The translations under genes were made by a program, and so were the position numbers. DNA of 64,000 bases from an uncultured Eubacteriales bacterium. Lineage in GTDB: Bacteria > Bacillota > Clostridia > Oscillospirales > QAMX01. Below, in pieces: positions 16,362 to 24,842 of the stretch. The stretch lies in NCBI GenBank assembly GCA_905205975.1, contig CAJLFQ010000001.1, positions 23,366 through 87,365 on the forward strand, written 5' to 3'. The notes beneath the pieces are model-generated. The model made no database searches. It worked only from the letters and a program-made list of their open reading frames with translations, and was not told the DNA's origin. How positions within the stretch are numbered: position 1 is the first letter of the stretch; each line of letters opens with the position of its first letter.

Positions 16362-17741
16362 TTACTGGATGCCTGGGATCGACGGCAGCGAGTCAAATCC
16401 GCGCTGCAAGTCTTCGTCAGTCGGAATGTAGTCCGTCATGGTGCCGTTGTTGTATGCCATGTAGGCCGTCATGTCGAAGTACCCGGTGCCGGTCAGACCA
16501 AAGAGAATGTCTTTCTTTTCGCCGGTTTCGCGGCACTTGATGGCTTCGTCAATGGCGGCACGGATGGCGTGGGACGATTCCGGCGCGGGCAGGGTGCCTT
16601 CGCAGCGGGCGAACATGGTCGCCGCTTCAAAGACCTTTGTCTGCTCATAGGAGCGTGCTTCGTCGAGGTAGCCGTCATGGTAGAGCTTGGAGAGCACGGG
16701 GCTCATGCCGTGATAGCGGAGGCCGCCCGCGTGGTTCGGCGAGGGGATGAATTTGCTGCCCAGCGTATACATCCGCATGAGCGGCGTGATGTGGCCGGTG
16801 TCGCCGAAGTCATAGGCGTAGCGCCCGCGGGTCAGGGACGGGCAGGAAGCCGGTTCCACGGCGATGAAGTAGGGCTTTGCCCGGCCGTTCAGCCGGTCGG
16901 CCATATACGGTGCGATCAGTCCGCCGAGGTTGGAGCCGCCGCCTGCGCAACCGATGATGATGTCGGGGTAGACGTCGTATTTGTCGAGCGCCGCTTTTGC
17001 TTCCAGACCGATGATGGACTGGTGCAGGGCGACGTGATCCAGCACGGAACCCAGCACATAGCGGCAGTTGGGCGTGGTCGTGGCGACTTCAACGGCTTCG
17101 GAGATGGCGCAGCCCAAGCTGCCGGACGTCCCAGGGAACTCGGCTAAGATTTCGCGGCCGACGTTCGTCGTATTCGAAGGAGAGGGGATAACATGTGCGC
17201 CGTACGTTTCCATGACGGCCTTGCGGTACGGCTTCTGCTCGGCAGAGCCTTTGACCATGTAAACGGTGACGTCAAGGCCGAAATAAGCGCCGGCCATCGA
17301 CAGCGCGGTGCCCCACTGCCCGGCGCCGGTTTCCGTCGTCACACGGGTCAGCCCCTGCTTCTTGGCGTAATAGGCCTGCGCTGCGGCGGAATTCAGCTTG
17401 TGAGAGCCGGATGTGTTGCTGCCCTCAAATTTATAGAAGATGCGCGCCGGCGTATCGAGCAGCTTCTCAAGGCAGTACGCGCGGACGACCGGCGACGGAC
17501 GGTACATCCGGTAGAAGGAACGGATCTCTTCCGGAATCGGGATTTCACGGTCGGTGCTGTTCAGCTCCATGTCAACGAGCTCATCGCAGAAAACGGGCAG
17601 CAGGTCTTCCCGCGTGCAGGGTGTCAAACGGCCGGGGTGGATAAAGGGGTCGTGCTGCTCTTTCATATCGGCTTTGATATTGTACCATGCCTTCGGCATC
17701 TCGGATTCTTCCAGATAAATTTTGTAGGGGATGTCTTTCAT
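16362..17741 (-). CDS. trpB: TrpB-like PLP enzyme (tryptophan synthase beta, TrpB2 type)
   Basis: A 459-residue protein of the TrpB2 subgroup, longer than classic TrpB (about 400). GSNTSGSHKLNSAAAQAYYA contains the PLP lysine, TETGAGQWGTALSMAG matches the substrate loop and GCAGGGSNLGG is the phosphate-binding loop. The reaction would be indole plus serine to tryptophan. No trpA or other trp genes are nearby, so it may salvage indole. AAGGAG precedes the ATG at 17741. The tryptophan T-box at 17781-18122 controls it. Confidence 0.9.
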   Translation of the reverse strand: MKDIPYKIYLEESEMPKAWYNIKADMKEQHDPFIHPGRLTPCTREDLLPVFCDELVDMELNSTDREIPIPEEIRSFYRMYRPSPVVRAYCLEKLLDTPARIFYKFEGSNTSGSHKLNSAAAQAYYAKKQGLTRVTTETGAGQWGTALSMAGAYFGLDVTVYMVKGSAEQKPYRKAVMETYGAHVIPSPSNTTNVGREILAEFPGTSGSLGCAISEAVEVATTTPNCRYVLGSVLDHVALHQSIIGLEAKAALDKYDVYPDIIIGCAGGGSNLGGLIAPYMADRLNGRAKPYFIAVEPASCPSLTRGRYAYDFGDTGHITPLMRMYTLGSKFIPSPNHAGGLRYHGMSPVLSKLYHDGYLDEARSYEQTKVFEAATMFARCEGTLPAPESSHAIRAAIDEAIKCRETGEKKDILFGLTGTGYFDMTAYMAYNNGTMTDYIPTDEDLQRGFDSLPSIPGIQ

Positions 17742-17780
17742 GTCTGTCTGCTCCTTTTTGAATTGATTGCGGGACAAAAA

Positions 17781-18122
17781 GCAAAAGAAAACGCTTCTGT
17801 CCCAGAAAATATGGGACAGAAGCGTGATATACACATTCTGCGGTGCCACCCAAATTGGCGAAACGCCCGGCTCAGCCGCGTACCTCCCTGCCGATTTGGA
17901 ACGATCAGAGCGAACCCTGAAACAAACGGCTTTCATACGCGCTCTTTTGGTAACGGGAAGAGACCCCGTCGGATACTACCGCGGCAGACGCCGTTTCGCT
18001 CCGCCCTCATGAGCCCATTCGCCGAAGATCCGCCCGCCGCACTCGCACCAATGTGCCGCTCTCTGAAGGGGTTCCCATTCGGGTACTTCTCTCAATCACA
18101 GGTTTGAAACGTATCAAACGTT
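17781..18122 (-). ncRNA. Tryptophan T-box leader (riboswitch-type tRNA sensor)
   Basis: On the minus strand the leader holds a stem I with AGAGAAGTA (the S-turn side of the specifier loop) and, across from it, GAATGGGCTC, which places a TGG (Trp) specifier codon at 18017-18015. The conserved T-box bulge region GGGTGGCACCGCAG lies at 17851-17838. A 12-bp terminator, CGCTTCTGTCCC/GGGACAGAAGCG (17824-17792), follows with TTTTCTTTT. Uncharged tRNA-Trp should prevent termination and turn on the trpB-like gene. Confidence 0.9.
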
Positions 18123-18128
18123 GAATAT

Positions 18129-18157
18129 AGCATAGCACAACGCGATTCGTTTGTCAA
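18129..18157 (-). promoter_or_regulatory. Promoter of the T-box/trpB transcript
   Basis: Minus strand: -35 TTGACA (18152-18157), 17-bp spacer, -10 TATGCT (18129-18134). Confidence 0.85.
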
Positions 18158-18184
18158 GCGGGTTTTCAGAATTTCCAAAAAAAC

Positions 18185-18679
18185 TTACCGCCGCCGCGGG
18201 TACAGGGCGACAGCCAATACGGTCCCGGCGACCAGCAGCACCAGCCCGACGATCCAGAGGACGGTGAAAATGGGGTTGAGCGGGCTGCCGGAAGCGGCAA
18301 ACGGATAGGAGCGATCGACGGAACGCCATGCTGAACCGAGCAGGAAACGCCCCAAAAGCCCAAACAGGGTCAGCGCCGCCCCCGGCAGCGCCAATACACG
18401 GATGCCGAACATCCAGCCCCACTGCCGGAAGCCGCGCTTTTTCGGCGGTTGAGCGGGCGCTCGGGATACCGCTTCCGGCAGCGGCGCGTCCGACAGCAGC
18501 CAGTCTGCCGAAACGTGAAATTCGGCGGCCAGCAGCCGCAGCCGGGCAAGATCCGGCTCTGCGCCGCCTGATTCCCAAAGGGATACGGTTTCTGGAGAAA
18601 CGCCGAGACGCTCCGCCAAAGTCTCGGGTGAAAGGCCCGCCGCAGTGCGGCAGGCACAGATCTTTTCGCTCAATTTCAT
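18185..18679 (-). CDS. XRE-family HTH regulator with two C-terminal membrane segments
   Basis: A 164-residue protein. Residues 1-57 form a Cro/C1-type helix-turn-helix (KICACRTAAGLSPETLAERL, then VSPETVSLWESGGAEPDLAR). A Pro/Lys-rich linker follows, then two hydrophobic spans (about 93-118 and 138-160) and a final YPRRR. This layout suggests a membrane-tethered DNA-binding protein, perhaps sensing an envelope state. The ATG at 18679 follows AGGGG. It is divergent from the TetR gene, with back-to-back promoters. Targets are unknown. Confidence 0.82.
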   Translation of the reverse strand: MKLSEKICACRTAAGLSPETLAERLGVSPETVSLWESGGAEPDLARLRLLAAEFHVSADWLLSDAPLPEAVSRAPAQPPKKRGFRQWGWMFGIRVLALPGAALTLFGLLGRFLLGSAWRSVDRSYPFAASGSPLNPIFTVLWIVGLVLLVAGTVLAVALYPRRR

Positions 18680-18731
18680 AGAAATCCCCTTTTCGCGGCG
18701 GTCTTTGCGGCCTCTGCGGTGCGATACCTGT

Positions 18732-18760
18732 ATTATATCAAAAAGAGGGCCGGAAAACAA
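18732..18760 (-). promoter_or_regulatory. Promoter of the XRE regulator
   Basis: Minus strand: -35 TTGTTT (18755-18760), 17-bp spacer, perfect -10 TATAAT (18732-18737). Confidence 0.75.
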
Positions 18761-18784
18761 GCGGTTTCGGCCGGAGACTGCGGC

Positions 18785-18813
18785 TTGACAAACGAAAAGA
18801 GACATGCTATAAT
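18785..18813 (+). promoter_or_regulatory. Promoter of the TetR regulator
   Basis: -35 TTGACA (18785-18790), 17-bp spacer, -10 TATAAT (18808-18813): both boxes are perfect. Confidence 0.92.
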
Positions 18814-18820
18814 TACTTAC

Positions 18821-18842
18821 GTTATGCATCGCTTGTTATGCA
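18821..18842 (+). repeat. Paired GTTATGCA direct repeats, possible operator
   Basis: GTTATGCA occurs at 18821-18828 and 18835-18842, 14 bp apart, just downstream of the perfect TetR promoter. The position suits an autorepression site, but TetR operators are more often palindromic. Confidence 0.4.
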
Positions 18843-18867
18843 ACTGACCAAGAAGGAGGCGGAGCCT

Positions 18868-19485
18868 GTGCCGCCGAAAGTGAAATTCACAAAAGATGAG
18901 ATTGTTCAGGCCGCGCTGGAAGTGGCGCGGAAAAAGGGCGCGGCCGGCGTTACCACGCGGGACATCGCCGCGGTGCTCGGCGTTTCGACCCGGCCGGTCT
19001 TCACGCATTTCCGCTCCATGCAGGAGCTTCGTCAGGCCATGCAGGATGCGGCGAAGGAAATCTGCTTCGGATACCTGAACGAGGGCCTGCGGGCGAAAAT
19101 CCCATTCTACGGGTTTGGAACGCAATACATCCGCTTTGCCCGGGAAGAGCCGGAGCTCTACCGGATGCTGTTTCTCGGCGGCGACGGCGCGCCGGAAGCC
19201 ATGCGCGAAACGCAGAAAATCGCAGAGGCGTCCATCTGCCGTTTTTATGAAATGAACGCTGCGGCGGCCGAACGGTATTTCCGCGATCTGTGGCTGCCTG
19301 TCCACGCGATGGCGACGTTGATCGTCACCGGCGGCTGTACATACAGCGACGACGAAATCAATGCGATTCTGTCGGAAATCAGCTTGGCCGTCTGCAAGGC
19401 GATCAAAGAAATCCCCGGCTTTGCGGAAGGCAAATATGACCGGAATGAGGAATTCCGCAAGCTCATCGCCGAACGTGCTGTATGA
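18868..19485 (+). CDS. TetR/AcrR family transcriptional regulator
   Basis: A 205-residue protein. The N-terminal HTH is clear: DEIVQAALEVARKKGAAGVT, then TRDIAAVLGVSTRPVFTHFR. The C-terminal ligand-binding region is all-helical, with no recognised subfamily. The start was set at GTG 18868 because AAGGAGG lies eight bases upstream. An in-frame ATG at 18838 has no such site and would place the Shine-Dalgarno inside the gene. Possible targets include the lipoprotein gene 52 bp downstream or itself, through the repeats at 18821. Confidence 0.85.
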   Translation: MPPKVKFTKDEIVQAALEVARKKGAAGVTTRDIAAVLGVSTRPVFTHFRSMQELRQAMQDAAKEICFGYLNEGLRAKIPFYGFGTQYIRFAREEPELYRMLFLGGDGAPEAMRETQKIAEASICRFYEMNAAAAERYFRDLWLPVHAMATLIVTGGCTYSDDEINAILSEISLAVCKAIKEIPGFAEGKYDRNEEFRKLIAERAV

Positions 19486-19537
19486 AACCGGGCCAAACGG
19501 TGCAAAACAAACAAAAATGAACACGAGGTGGATCCAC

Positions 19538-20113
19538 ATGAAACGAATGCATGTCATCCTGCGGCTGCTGACCGCAGCTGCGCTGCTGCTTGGCGCGGTC
19601 TTGCTGACCGGCTGCGCCGCCGAAACCATCAAAAAACCGGCGTCAACCACGGAAACCGAACCGAACGCGACGGAGACGACGCCGTCTCTCCCGGCGGGAA
19701 CAGAACAAACGACGCCGCCTGCGATTCCGTTTGCAGACGGTCAGCTGTATGCCGTCGCCTATGCGGGATTCGACGAACCGGAAGCGCTGGACACATGGAT
19801 TGAGACGTATCTGAACGGCGAACGCCCCGAAACGGTCGAAATTTCCGATGGTGAATATTATCTCGTCATCCCGAGAAATCCGGGGACGATGCTCCGCGTG
19901 CTCAAAGAAGACTTTGACACCGGCGAAAAGAGCGTGGCCTATGAGGATCCGGACGGCAAGCCCATCATCCTCCACTGCAACGCGAGCGACATCTTTTTTG
20001 ACGCCGACGTCGAGCTGACGGATGCCGCCGGAACGGTTTCCTTCACGCCGTATATTTCCCCGCGGGACGGCGCAATTGAAATCGGAGAACACGGCCTTCT
20101 GCTGACAAAGTGA
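19538..20113 (+). CDS. Lipoprotein of unknown function
   Basis: A 191-residue protein with a type II signal peptide ending LLTGC (lipobox) at about residue 25, then a Thr/Pro/Glu-rich spacer (about 27-60) and a globular part of about 130 residues. No family was recognised. Residues after 60 contain a YLNGERPETVEISDGEYYLV segment and a DPDGKPIILH strand, which look beta-rich. A GAGGTGG site precedes the ATG. It follows the TetR gene, may be co-transcribed with it, and ends at a strong terminator. Confidence 0.75.
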   Translation: MKRMHVILRLLTAAALLLGAVLLTGCAAETIKKPASTTETEPNATETTPSLPAGTEQTTPPAIPFADGQLYAVAYAGFDEPEALDTWIETYLNGERPETVEISDGEYYLVIPRNPGTMLRVLKEDFDTGEKSVAYEDPDGKPIILHCNASDIFFDADVELTDAAGTVSFTPYISPRDGAIEIGEHGLLLTK

Positions 20114-20115
20114 CC

Positions 20116-20150
20116 AAAGCACCCGGGACACCTGTCCCGGGTGCTTTTTA
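20116..20150 (+). terminator. Strong intrinsic terminator
   Basis: Perfect 15-bp stem AAAGCACCCGGGACA/TGTCCCGGGTGCTTT with a 2-nt loop and U-tract. Confidence 0.95.
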
Positions 20151-20271
20151 TAGGGTTCCGAGCGGAAAACGGACGGAAACAGATGCATTTTTCAGCAGAA
20201 TATGCTATAATAAAGGGAAGAGAGAAGCCGCAGGATCAAAGCCTCAGCGGCATATTCAAGGAGGTCAAACC

Positions 20272-20973
20272 ATGAACAAACAGTTTTGTGGCAATTGCGG
20301 ATCCGAAATCGACCCCGGCACATCCTTCTGTCCGTCCTGCGGGACGCGCGTGCAGCAGGAAGCACAACCCGTGCAGCAGGCGTATCCGCAGCCGGTTCCG
20401 GCGAAAAAACCGATCGACAAAAAAGCGGTGCTTGGCATTGCCGGCGGTGTTGCGGTTCTCGCGCTCATCATCGTGCTGATCTGTGTTTTTTCAGGCAGCG
20501 GCCCTGCAGGCGACGTGCTGAAAAATTACCGCTATCGCGATATCGTCGGGAACTACGACGGCGAAGTGACCGTGCAGCGGGTCAAAGTGGGCGGCGACTA
20601 TGCGGAGATCGCCGAATTTGTCGGCCTGTATGACAAAGCGGAGCTCAAAGAGCTGGAAGATACCCAGCTGGATGCCCGCATTACCCTGGATGACGATTCG
20701 CTCTCCATTCGGACGGGCGCGCTTTTTCTCTCCTCCAGCAGCCTGACCATCAACGATCTGGAATTTGTCAAGGGCCGCGCCGAAGGCAAACTGGTCGATG
20801 AAGACGATGACGGCAACAAAATGACGATTACATACGACCTGACGCTCCACGAAGGCAGCCGGAAAGATACCGATTACCGGATTTACGGCACCATTCAGGT
20901 CTCCTACACCGTAAAAATGCTGAAGGCAAAATGCACCTATTCGTGCAAGATTCTGGTGGACTGCGAACAGTAA
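20272..20973 (+). CDS. Zinc-ribbon membrane protein of unknown function
   Basis: A 233-residue protein. An N-terminal double zinc ribbon half (CGNCGSEIDPGTSFCPSCGT) is followed by a Gln/Pro-rich linker, one membrane span at about residues 62-82 (VLGIAGGVAVLALIIVLICV) and an extracytoplasmic beta-rich region with no recognised family. Such zinc-ribbon/TM proteins are common in Clostridia and of unknown role. AAGGAGG supports the ATG. A TATAAT box occurs at about 20206, but its -35 is poor. GH84 starts 36 bp later. Confidence 0.78.
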   Translation: MNKQFCGNCGSEIDPGTSFCPSCGTRVQQEAQPVQQAYPQPVPAKKPIDKKAVLGIAGGVAVLALIIVLICVFSGSGPAGDVLKNYRYRDIVGNYDGEVTVQRVKVGGDYAEIAEFVGLYDKAELKELEDTQLDARITLDDDSLSIRTGALFLSSSSLTINDLEFVKGRAEGKLVDEDDDGNKMTITYDLTLHEGSRKDTDYRIYGTIQVSYTVKMLKAKCTYSCKILVDCEQ

Positions 20974-21009
20974 CCGCATAGAAAATGCGGCGCCGCGCTG
21001 GAGGTGCGC

Positions 21010-22311
21010 ATGAAATTATCCGGATTTCAGACCCGCGGCCTAATTGAGGGCTTCTACGGAACCCCATGGCGGATGCAGGACCGGCGGCTTGTTTTGGAAA
21101 AGCTGGCGGCCCGGGGCATCAACGCCTATTTCTACGGCCCAAAAGACGATCCGCTGCACCGCGAACGCTGGCGGGCGCTCTATCCGCCGGACGGCGGCAT
21201 GCTGCCGGAGATGATCGCGCTTGCCGAAGCCAACGGCATGTCGTTCTGCTATCTGCTGGCGCCCGGCTTGGATATCCGCTATACGTCCGAGGCCGATCTT
21301 GCGGCAATCGAACGGAAATACGCGCAGGTGTACCGCTTCGGCGTCCGCCGGTTCGGGCTCCTGCTCGACGATCTGGAACAGGCATCCTGTTATCCGGCGG
21401 ATGCAGCAGCGTATCCGACACAGGCGGAAGCGCATGCCGCGCTGGCAAACCGCGTTTTCCGCATGCTCACGGCGCTCGACCCGCAAAATACGCTCGTCGT
21501 CTGCCCGACCCAATACTGGGGCAGCCCGGATACGCCGTATCTGCGGACGCTGAGCCGGAGCCTTCCGGCGGCGGTCGATTTCTTTTACACCGGCAGCCGG
21601 ATCTGTTCCGCCGAACTGACGGCGGCGGACGCGGAAGCATTTCAGACCGCCACCGGCCGCCAGCCGCTTTTCTGGGACAATTACCCGGTCAACGACGCCG
21701 AAATGGTGGATGAGCTGCACTTGGCGCCGTATGCCGGGCGGGCACCGGAGCTGGCGGGCAAATGCCGCGGCATTGTGCTGAACCCGATGGAATTCGCGCA
21801 TTTGTCGCTGATCCCGCTGCTGACGGCGGCGGATTTTCTGAACGATCCGACAGGCTATCAGCCGGAAAAAAGCTTCGACCGCGCCGTTTGTGAAACGGTC
21901 GGGGCGGAACTTCTTCCGGCTGTCCGGCGGCTGGCCGAATTCTGCTGGAAATCCTGTCTGACACACAGCGGCTTTCACTACCGGTATGACGCGCCAACCG
22001 GCCGGAACGCCTCGTTTGAGGCGGCATATGAAGCCGGAACAGATGTGCTGTGCGCCTATGTCCGCGAGAGCAGGCGGCTTTTTCAGCGGCTGGATGCGTC
22101 GGCGCCGGCGGCATTCCGCAAAGAATGTCAAAGATGGCTCGATACGGCCGCGGCATTCTGTACCGCGGCGGAAAACCTGCTGGCCGCAGGCGACGATACG
22201 GCACTGCGGTCATACCTCTACCGCCCGGAAGACGTGATGAAGCCGGAAGCGGCGCGCATTCTTGCGCTGTCCGCCCGCGAAACACCGCAAAAAAGGAAAG
22301 ACAACCGATGA
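21010..22311 (+). CDS. GH84 beta-N-acetylglucosaminidase (O-GlcNAcase/hyaluronidase-like)
   Basis: A 433-residue cytoplasmic protein. The N-terminal GLIEGFYGTPWRMQDR and YFYGPKDDPLHRERW motifs are characteristic of family GH84. The catalytic Asp pair is in FGLLLDDLEQ (about residues 117-120). It should remove beta-linked N-acetylglucosamine by substrate-assisted catalysis. It has no signal peptide, so substrates must be imported. ATG 21010, five bases after GGAGG, was preferred over GTG 21004. The stop overlaps the next gene by four bases. Confidence 0.9.
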   Translation: MKLSGFQTRGLIEGFYGTPWRMQDRRLVLEKLAARGINAYFYGPKDDPLHRERWRALYPPDGGMLPEMIALAEANGMSFCYLLAPGLDIRYTSEADLAAIERKYAQVYRFGVRRFGLLLDDLEQASCYPADAAAYPTQAEAHAALANRVFRMLTALDPQNTLVVCPTQYWGSPDTPYLRTLSRSLPAAVDFFYTGSRICSAELTAADAEAFQTATGRQPLFWDNYPVNDAEMVDELHLAPYAGRAPELAGKCRGIVLNPMEFAHLSLIPLLTAADFLNDPTGYQPEKSFDRAVCETVGAELLPAVRRLAEFCWKSCLTHSGFHYRYDAPTGRNASFEAAYEAGTDVLCAYVRESRRLFQRLDASAPAAFRKECQRWLDTAAAFCTAAENLLAAGDDTALRSYLYRPEDVMKPEAARILALSARETPQKRKDNR

Positions 22312-23006
22312 TTGAAAAAATTTATACCATCCCCATCAACGAAGCGTTTGAAGAAAAGTGCGGCTGCCCGGTCTGCCGCCTCTATGCCCGTGCCCGCGAA
22401 AAGGCGCTCGACTACATCACCGGCTCCGCCATGATGGAACCGACCGTCCGCATTCAAAGCAACGAAGAGGGCTTCTGCCGCGAACATCTCGCCGATATGC
22501 TTGCGATGAAAACGAAGCTGAGCCTCGGACTAATGCTCGAAAGCCGGCTCGACGAAGTGCAGAAGCAGGTCTTCCGCAACGCAAAAGGTCTGTTCGGCAA
22601 GGGCTATGACGGTGAAAAACTGGCCGCCGCCGCCCGCAAGGCGCAGAAAAGCTGCTTTGTCTGCAACCGCATCGCCGACGATATGGAGCATTACATCAAG
22701 AATATCGTCTTCCTTTGGAAGAGCGAGCCGGATTTCCGGCGGCTCTTTGACGAACAGGAAGGCTTCTGCCTGCCGCATCTGGCCGATCTGCTGGAAGTGG
22801 CGCTGAAAAAGCTGCCGAAGAAGGAGCAGTTTGACTTTGTTCAGGCCGCCGCCGGACGTGCCGCCGCCATGCATGACGGCGTCCGCGAAGACCTGGCGGC
22901 GTTCACGAAGAGCTTTGATTATCGGAACGCCGACGTCAAAGTGACCGATCGTGTCAAGCTGGCCGTCGAGCGTACGGCCGATTACCTCTCCGCCGGAAAG
23001 AAATAA
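22308..23006 (+). CDS. DUF6062 family cysteine-rich protein
   Basis: A 232-residue protein beginning MIEKIYTIPINEAFEEKCGC, which I recognise as the DUF6062 N-terminus. Two similar halves each carry a CxxC followed by C-x-x-H: CGCPVC/CREH at about residues 18-64 and CFVCNRI/CLPHL at about 114-150. This suggests two metal-binding sites. The function is unknown. The start ATGA overlaps the GH84 stop, so the two are translationally coupled. Confidence 0.8.
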   Translation: MIEKIYTIPINEAFEEKCGCPVCRLYARAREKALDYITGSAMMEPTVRIQSNEEGFCREHLADMLAMKTKLSLGLMLESRLDEVQKQVFRNAKGLFGKGYDGEKLAAAARKAQKSCFVCNRIADDMEHYIKNIVFLWKSEPDFRRLFDEQEGFCLPHLADLLEVALKKLPKKEQFDFVQAAAGRAAAMHDGVREDLAAFTKSFDYRNADVKVTDRVKLAVERTADYLSAGKK

Positions 23007-23051
23007 AGACCGCATGCGCCCCGTGCGAATCCGAATCACCGTGAAAATGCG

Positions 23052-23097
23052 CAATCCATCGCAATCCATCGACGCAATCCATCGACACAATCCATCG
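23052..23097 (+). repeat. Four direct copies of CAATCCATCG
   Basis: Copies start at 23052, 23062, 23075 and 23088 (spacing 10, 13, 13). They lie between DUF6062 and GH2, ending 15 bp before the GH2 start codon, in the mRNA leader. Confidence 0.85.
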
Positions 23098-23112
23098 AAA
23101 GGAAAACGAACA

Positions 23113-24840
23113 ATGACAACTCAAAACATTCCCCGCCCGGAACATCCGGAACCGCAGCTCGCCCGTGAAGCATGGATCAATCTGAACGGCGACTGGGCCT
23201 TTGAAATGGACTTTGGCCGCAGCGGCCGTGAACGCGGCCTGACCGCGGCGGAGACGCTCCAGCAGACCATCCGCGTCCCGTTCTGCCCGGAAAGCCGCCT
23301 GAGCGGCATCGCATATACCGATTTTATGCCGGCCGTCTGGTACACGCGGACGGTTGCACTGCCGGAAAGCTGGCAGGCATCCGGCCGCGTCCTGCTGCAC
23401 TTCGGCGCCGTCGACTACGCGGCGGAAGTTTGGGTCAACGGCGTATCTGCCGGGACGCACCGCGGCGGATACAGCCCGTTTGTCCTCGACGTGACGAAAC
23501 TGCTGACCCTTGGCGAAAACCGCATTACCGTCTGCGCGGAAGACGATGTCCGCAGCTATACGCAGCCCGCGGGCAAACAGTCCACCCGGTATCATTCCTA
23601 TGAATGCAGCTACACGCGGACGACCGGCATCTGGCAGACCGTCTGGATGGAACACGTCCCGGAGACGTATGTCCATGCGCTGCGCGTGACGCCGGACGTC
23701 GCCAATGAATGCGCGCATGTCACCGTTCTGCTCAACGGTACTGCCGCTGAAGCGACGGAAGTGACCGTGACGGCCTCGTATGAGGGCGCAGAAAAGGCAA
23801 AGAAGACCGTCCATGCCCACTGGCGCACCGCCGAGCTGACGCTCGATCTCCCGGCGCCGGAACTGTGGGAACCGGGCTGCGGCCGCCTGTATGACCTGAC
23901 GGTTTCGCTGTCCACCGGCGACTGTGTGCAGAGCTACTTCGGCATGCGCGACGTCGATCTCGACGGCAAAGCCATGCGCATCAACGGGAAGATCGTCTTC
24001 CAGCGCCTCATTCTCGATCAGGGCTTCTACCCGGACGGCATCTATACGGCGCCGAATGACGGCGAACTGCGCGCCGACATCGAACGCTCCATGGCGATGG
24101 GCTTCAACGGCGCGCGCCTGCACCAGAAGGTCTTTGAACCGCGCTTCCTCTATTGGGCGGATAAGCTCGGCTATCTCTGCTGGGATGAACACGCCAACTG
24201 GATGCTCGATATTTCCAACGAAGCGGCGCTGCTCCGCTTCCTGCCGGAGTGGGAAGAAGTCGTCGAACGTGATTACAGCCACCCCTGCATCGTCGGTTGG
24301 TGTCCACTGAACGAAACGCAGCGCAACCAGAACCGCGATTTCATCGCCGCCGTCTACCATGCGACCCGCCGTCTGGATCCGACGCGCCCGATCATTGACA
24401 CCAGCGGCTGGCATCACGTCATCACCGACGTCTTCGATACGCACGACTATACGCAGGACGCGGCCAGATTCGCCGAAAACCATCAGCCGGCCACCGAAGG
24501 CCGCTGCCCGGTCGCCAATGAAGTCACAAAAGACGTCTGGACGGGCGAAATCCCGTACTTCGTCAGCGAATTCGGCGGCGCGCGCTGGTCACAGCAGACA
24601 GAGGGCTGGGGCTACGGCGACGGCCCGAAGACCGTCGCGGAATTCATCGAACGCTATGACGGGCTTGTCACGGCGCTGCTGGAGAATCCGTCCGTCTGCG
24701 CGTTCTGCTATACGCAGCTCACCGACGTCGAACAGGAGCAGAACGGTCTCTATACCTATGACCGTCAGGCAAAGTTCGATCCGGCTGCCATCCGCGCCTG
24801 CACGGCCAAACCGGCCGCCATCGAACGGGAGAAGAACTGA
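23113..24840 (+). CDS. Glycoside hydrolase family 2 (beta-galactosidase/glucuronidase type)
   Basis: A 575-residue protein. The order is N-terminal sugar-binding jelly roll (NLNGDWAFEMDFG, then AVDYAAEVWVNG), immunoglobulin-like domain, then a TIM barrel. The acid/base Glu is in GWCPLNETQ and the nucleophile Glu in PYFVSEFGGARW. The exact sugar cannot be told, since the GH2 family spans beta-galactosidases, glucuronidases and mannosidases. There is no signal peptide. AAAGGA lies upstream of ATG 23113. The methyltransferase start is two bases after the stop. Confidence 0.9.
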   Translation: MTTQNIPRPEHPEPQLAREAWINLNGDWAFEMDFGRSGRERGLTAAETLQQTIRVPFCPESRLSGIAYTDFMPAVWYTRTVALPESWQASGRVLLHFGAVDYAAEVWVNGVSAGTHRGGYSPFVLDVTKLLTLGENRITVCAEDDVRSYTQPAGKQSTRYHSYECSYTRTTGIWQTVWMEHVPETYVHALRVTPDVANECAHVTVLLNGTAAEATEVTVTASYEGAEKAKKTVHAHWRTAELTLDLPAPELWEPGCGRLYDLTVSLSTGDCVQSYFGMRDVDLDGKAMRINGKIVFQRLILDQGFYPDGIYTAPNDGELRADIERSMAMGFNGARLHQKVFEPRFLYWADKLGYLCWDEHANWMLDISNEAALLRFLPEWEEVVERDYSHPCIVGWCPLNETQRNQNRDFIAAVYHATRRLDPTRPIIDTSGWHHVITDVFDTHDYTQDAARFAENHQPATEGRCPVANEVTKDVWTGEIPYFVSEFGGARWSQQTEGWGYGDGPKTVAEFIERYDGLVTALLENPSVCAFCYTQLTDVEQEQNGLYTYDRQAKFDPAAIRACTAKPAAIEREKN

Positions 24841-24842
24841 CG

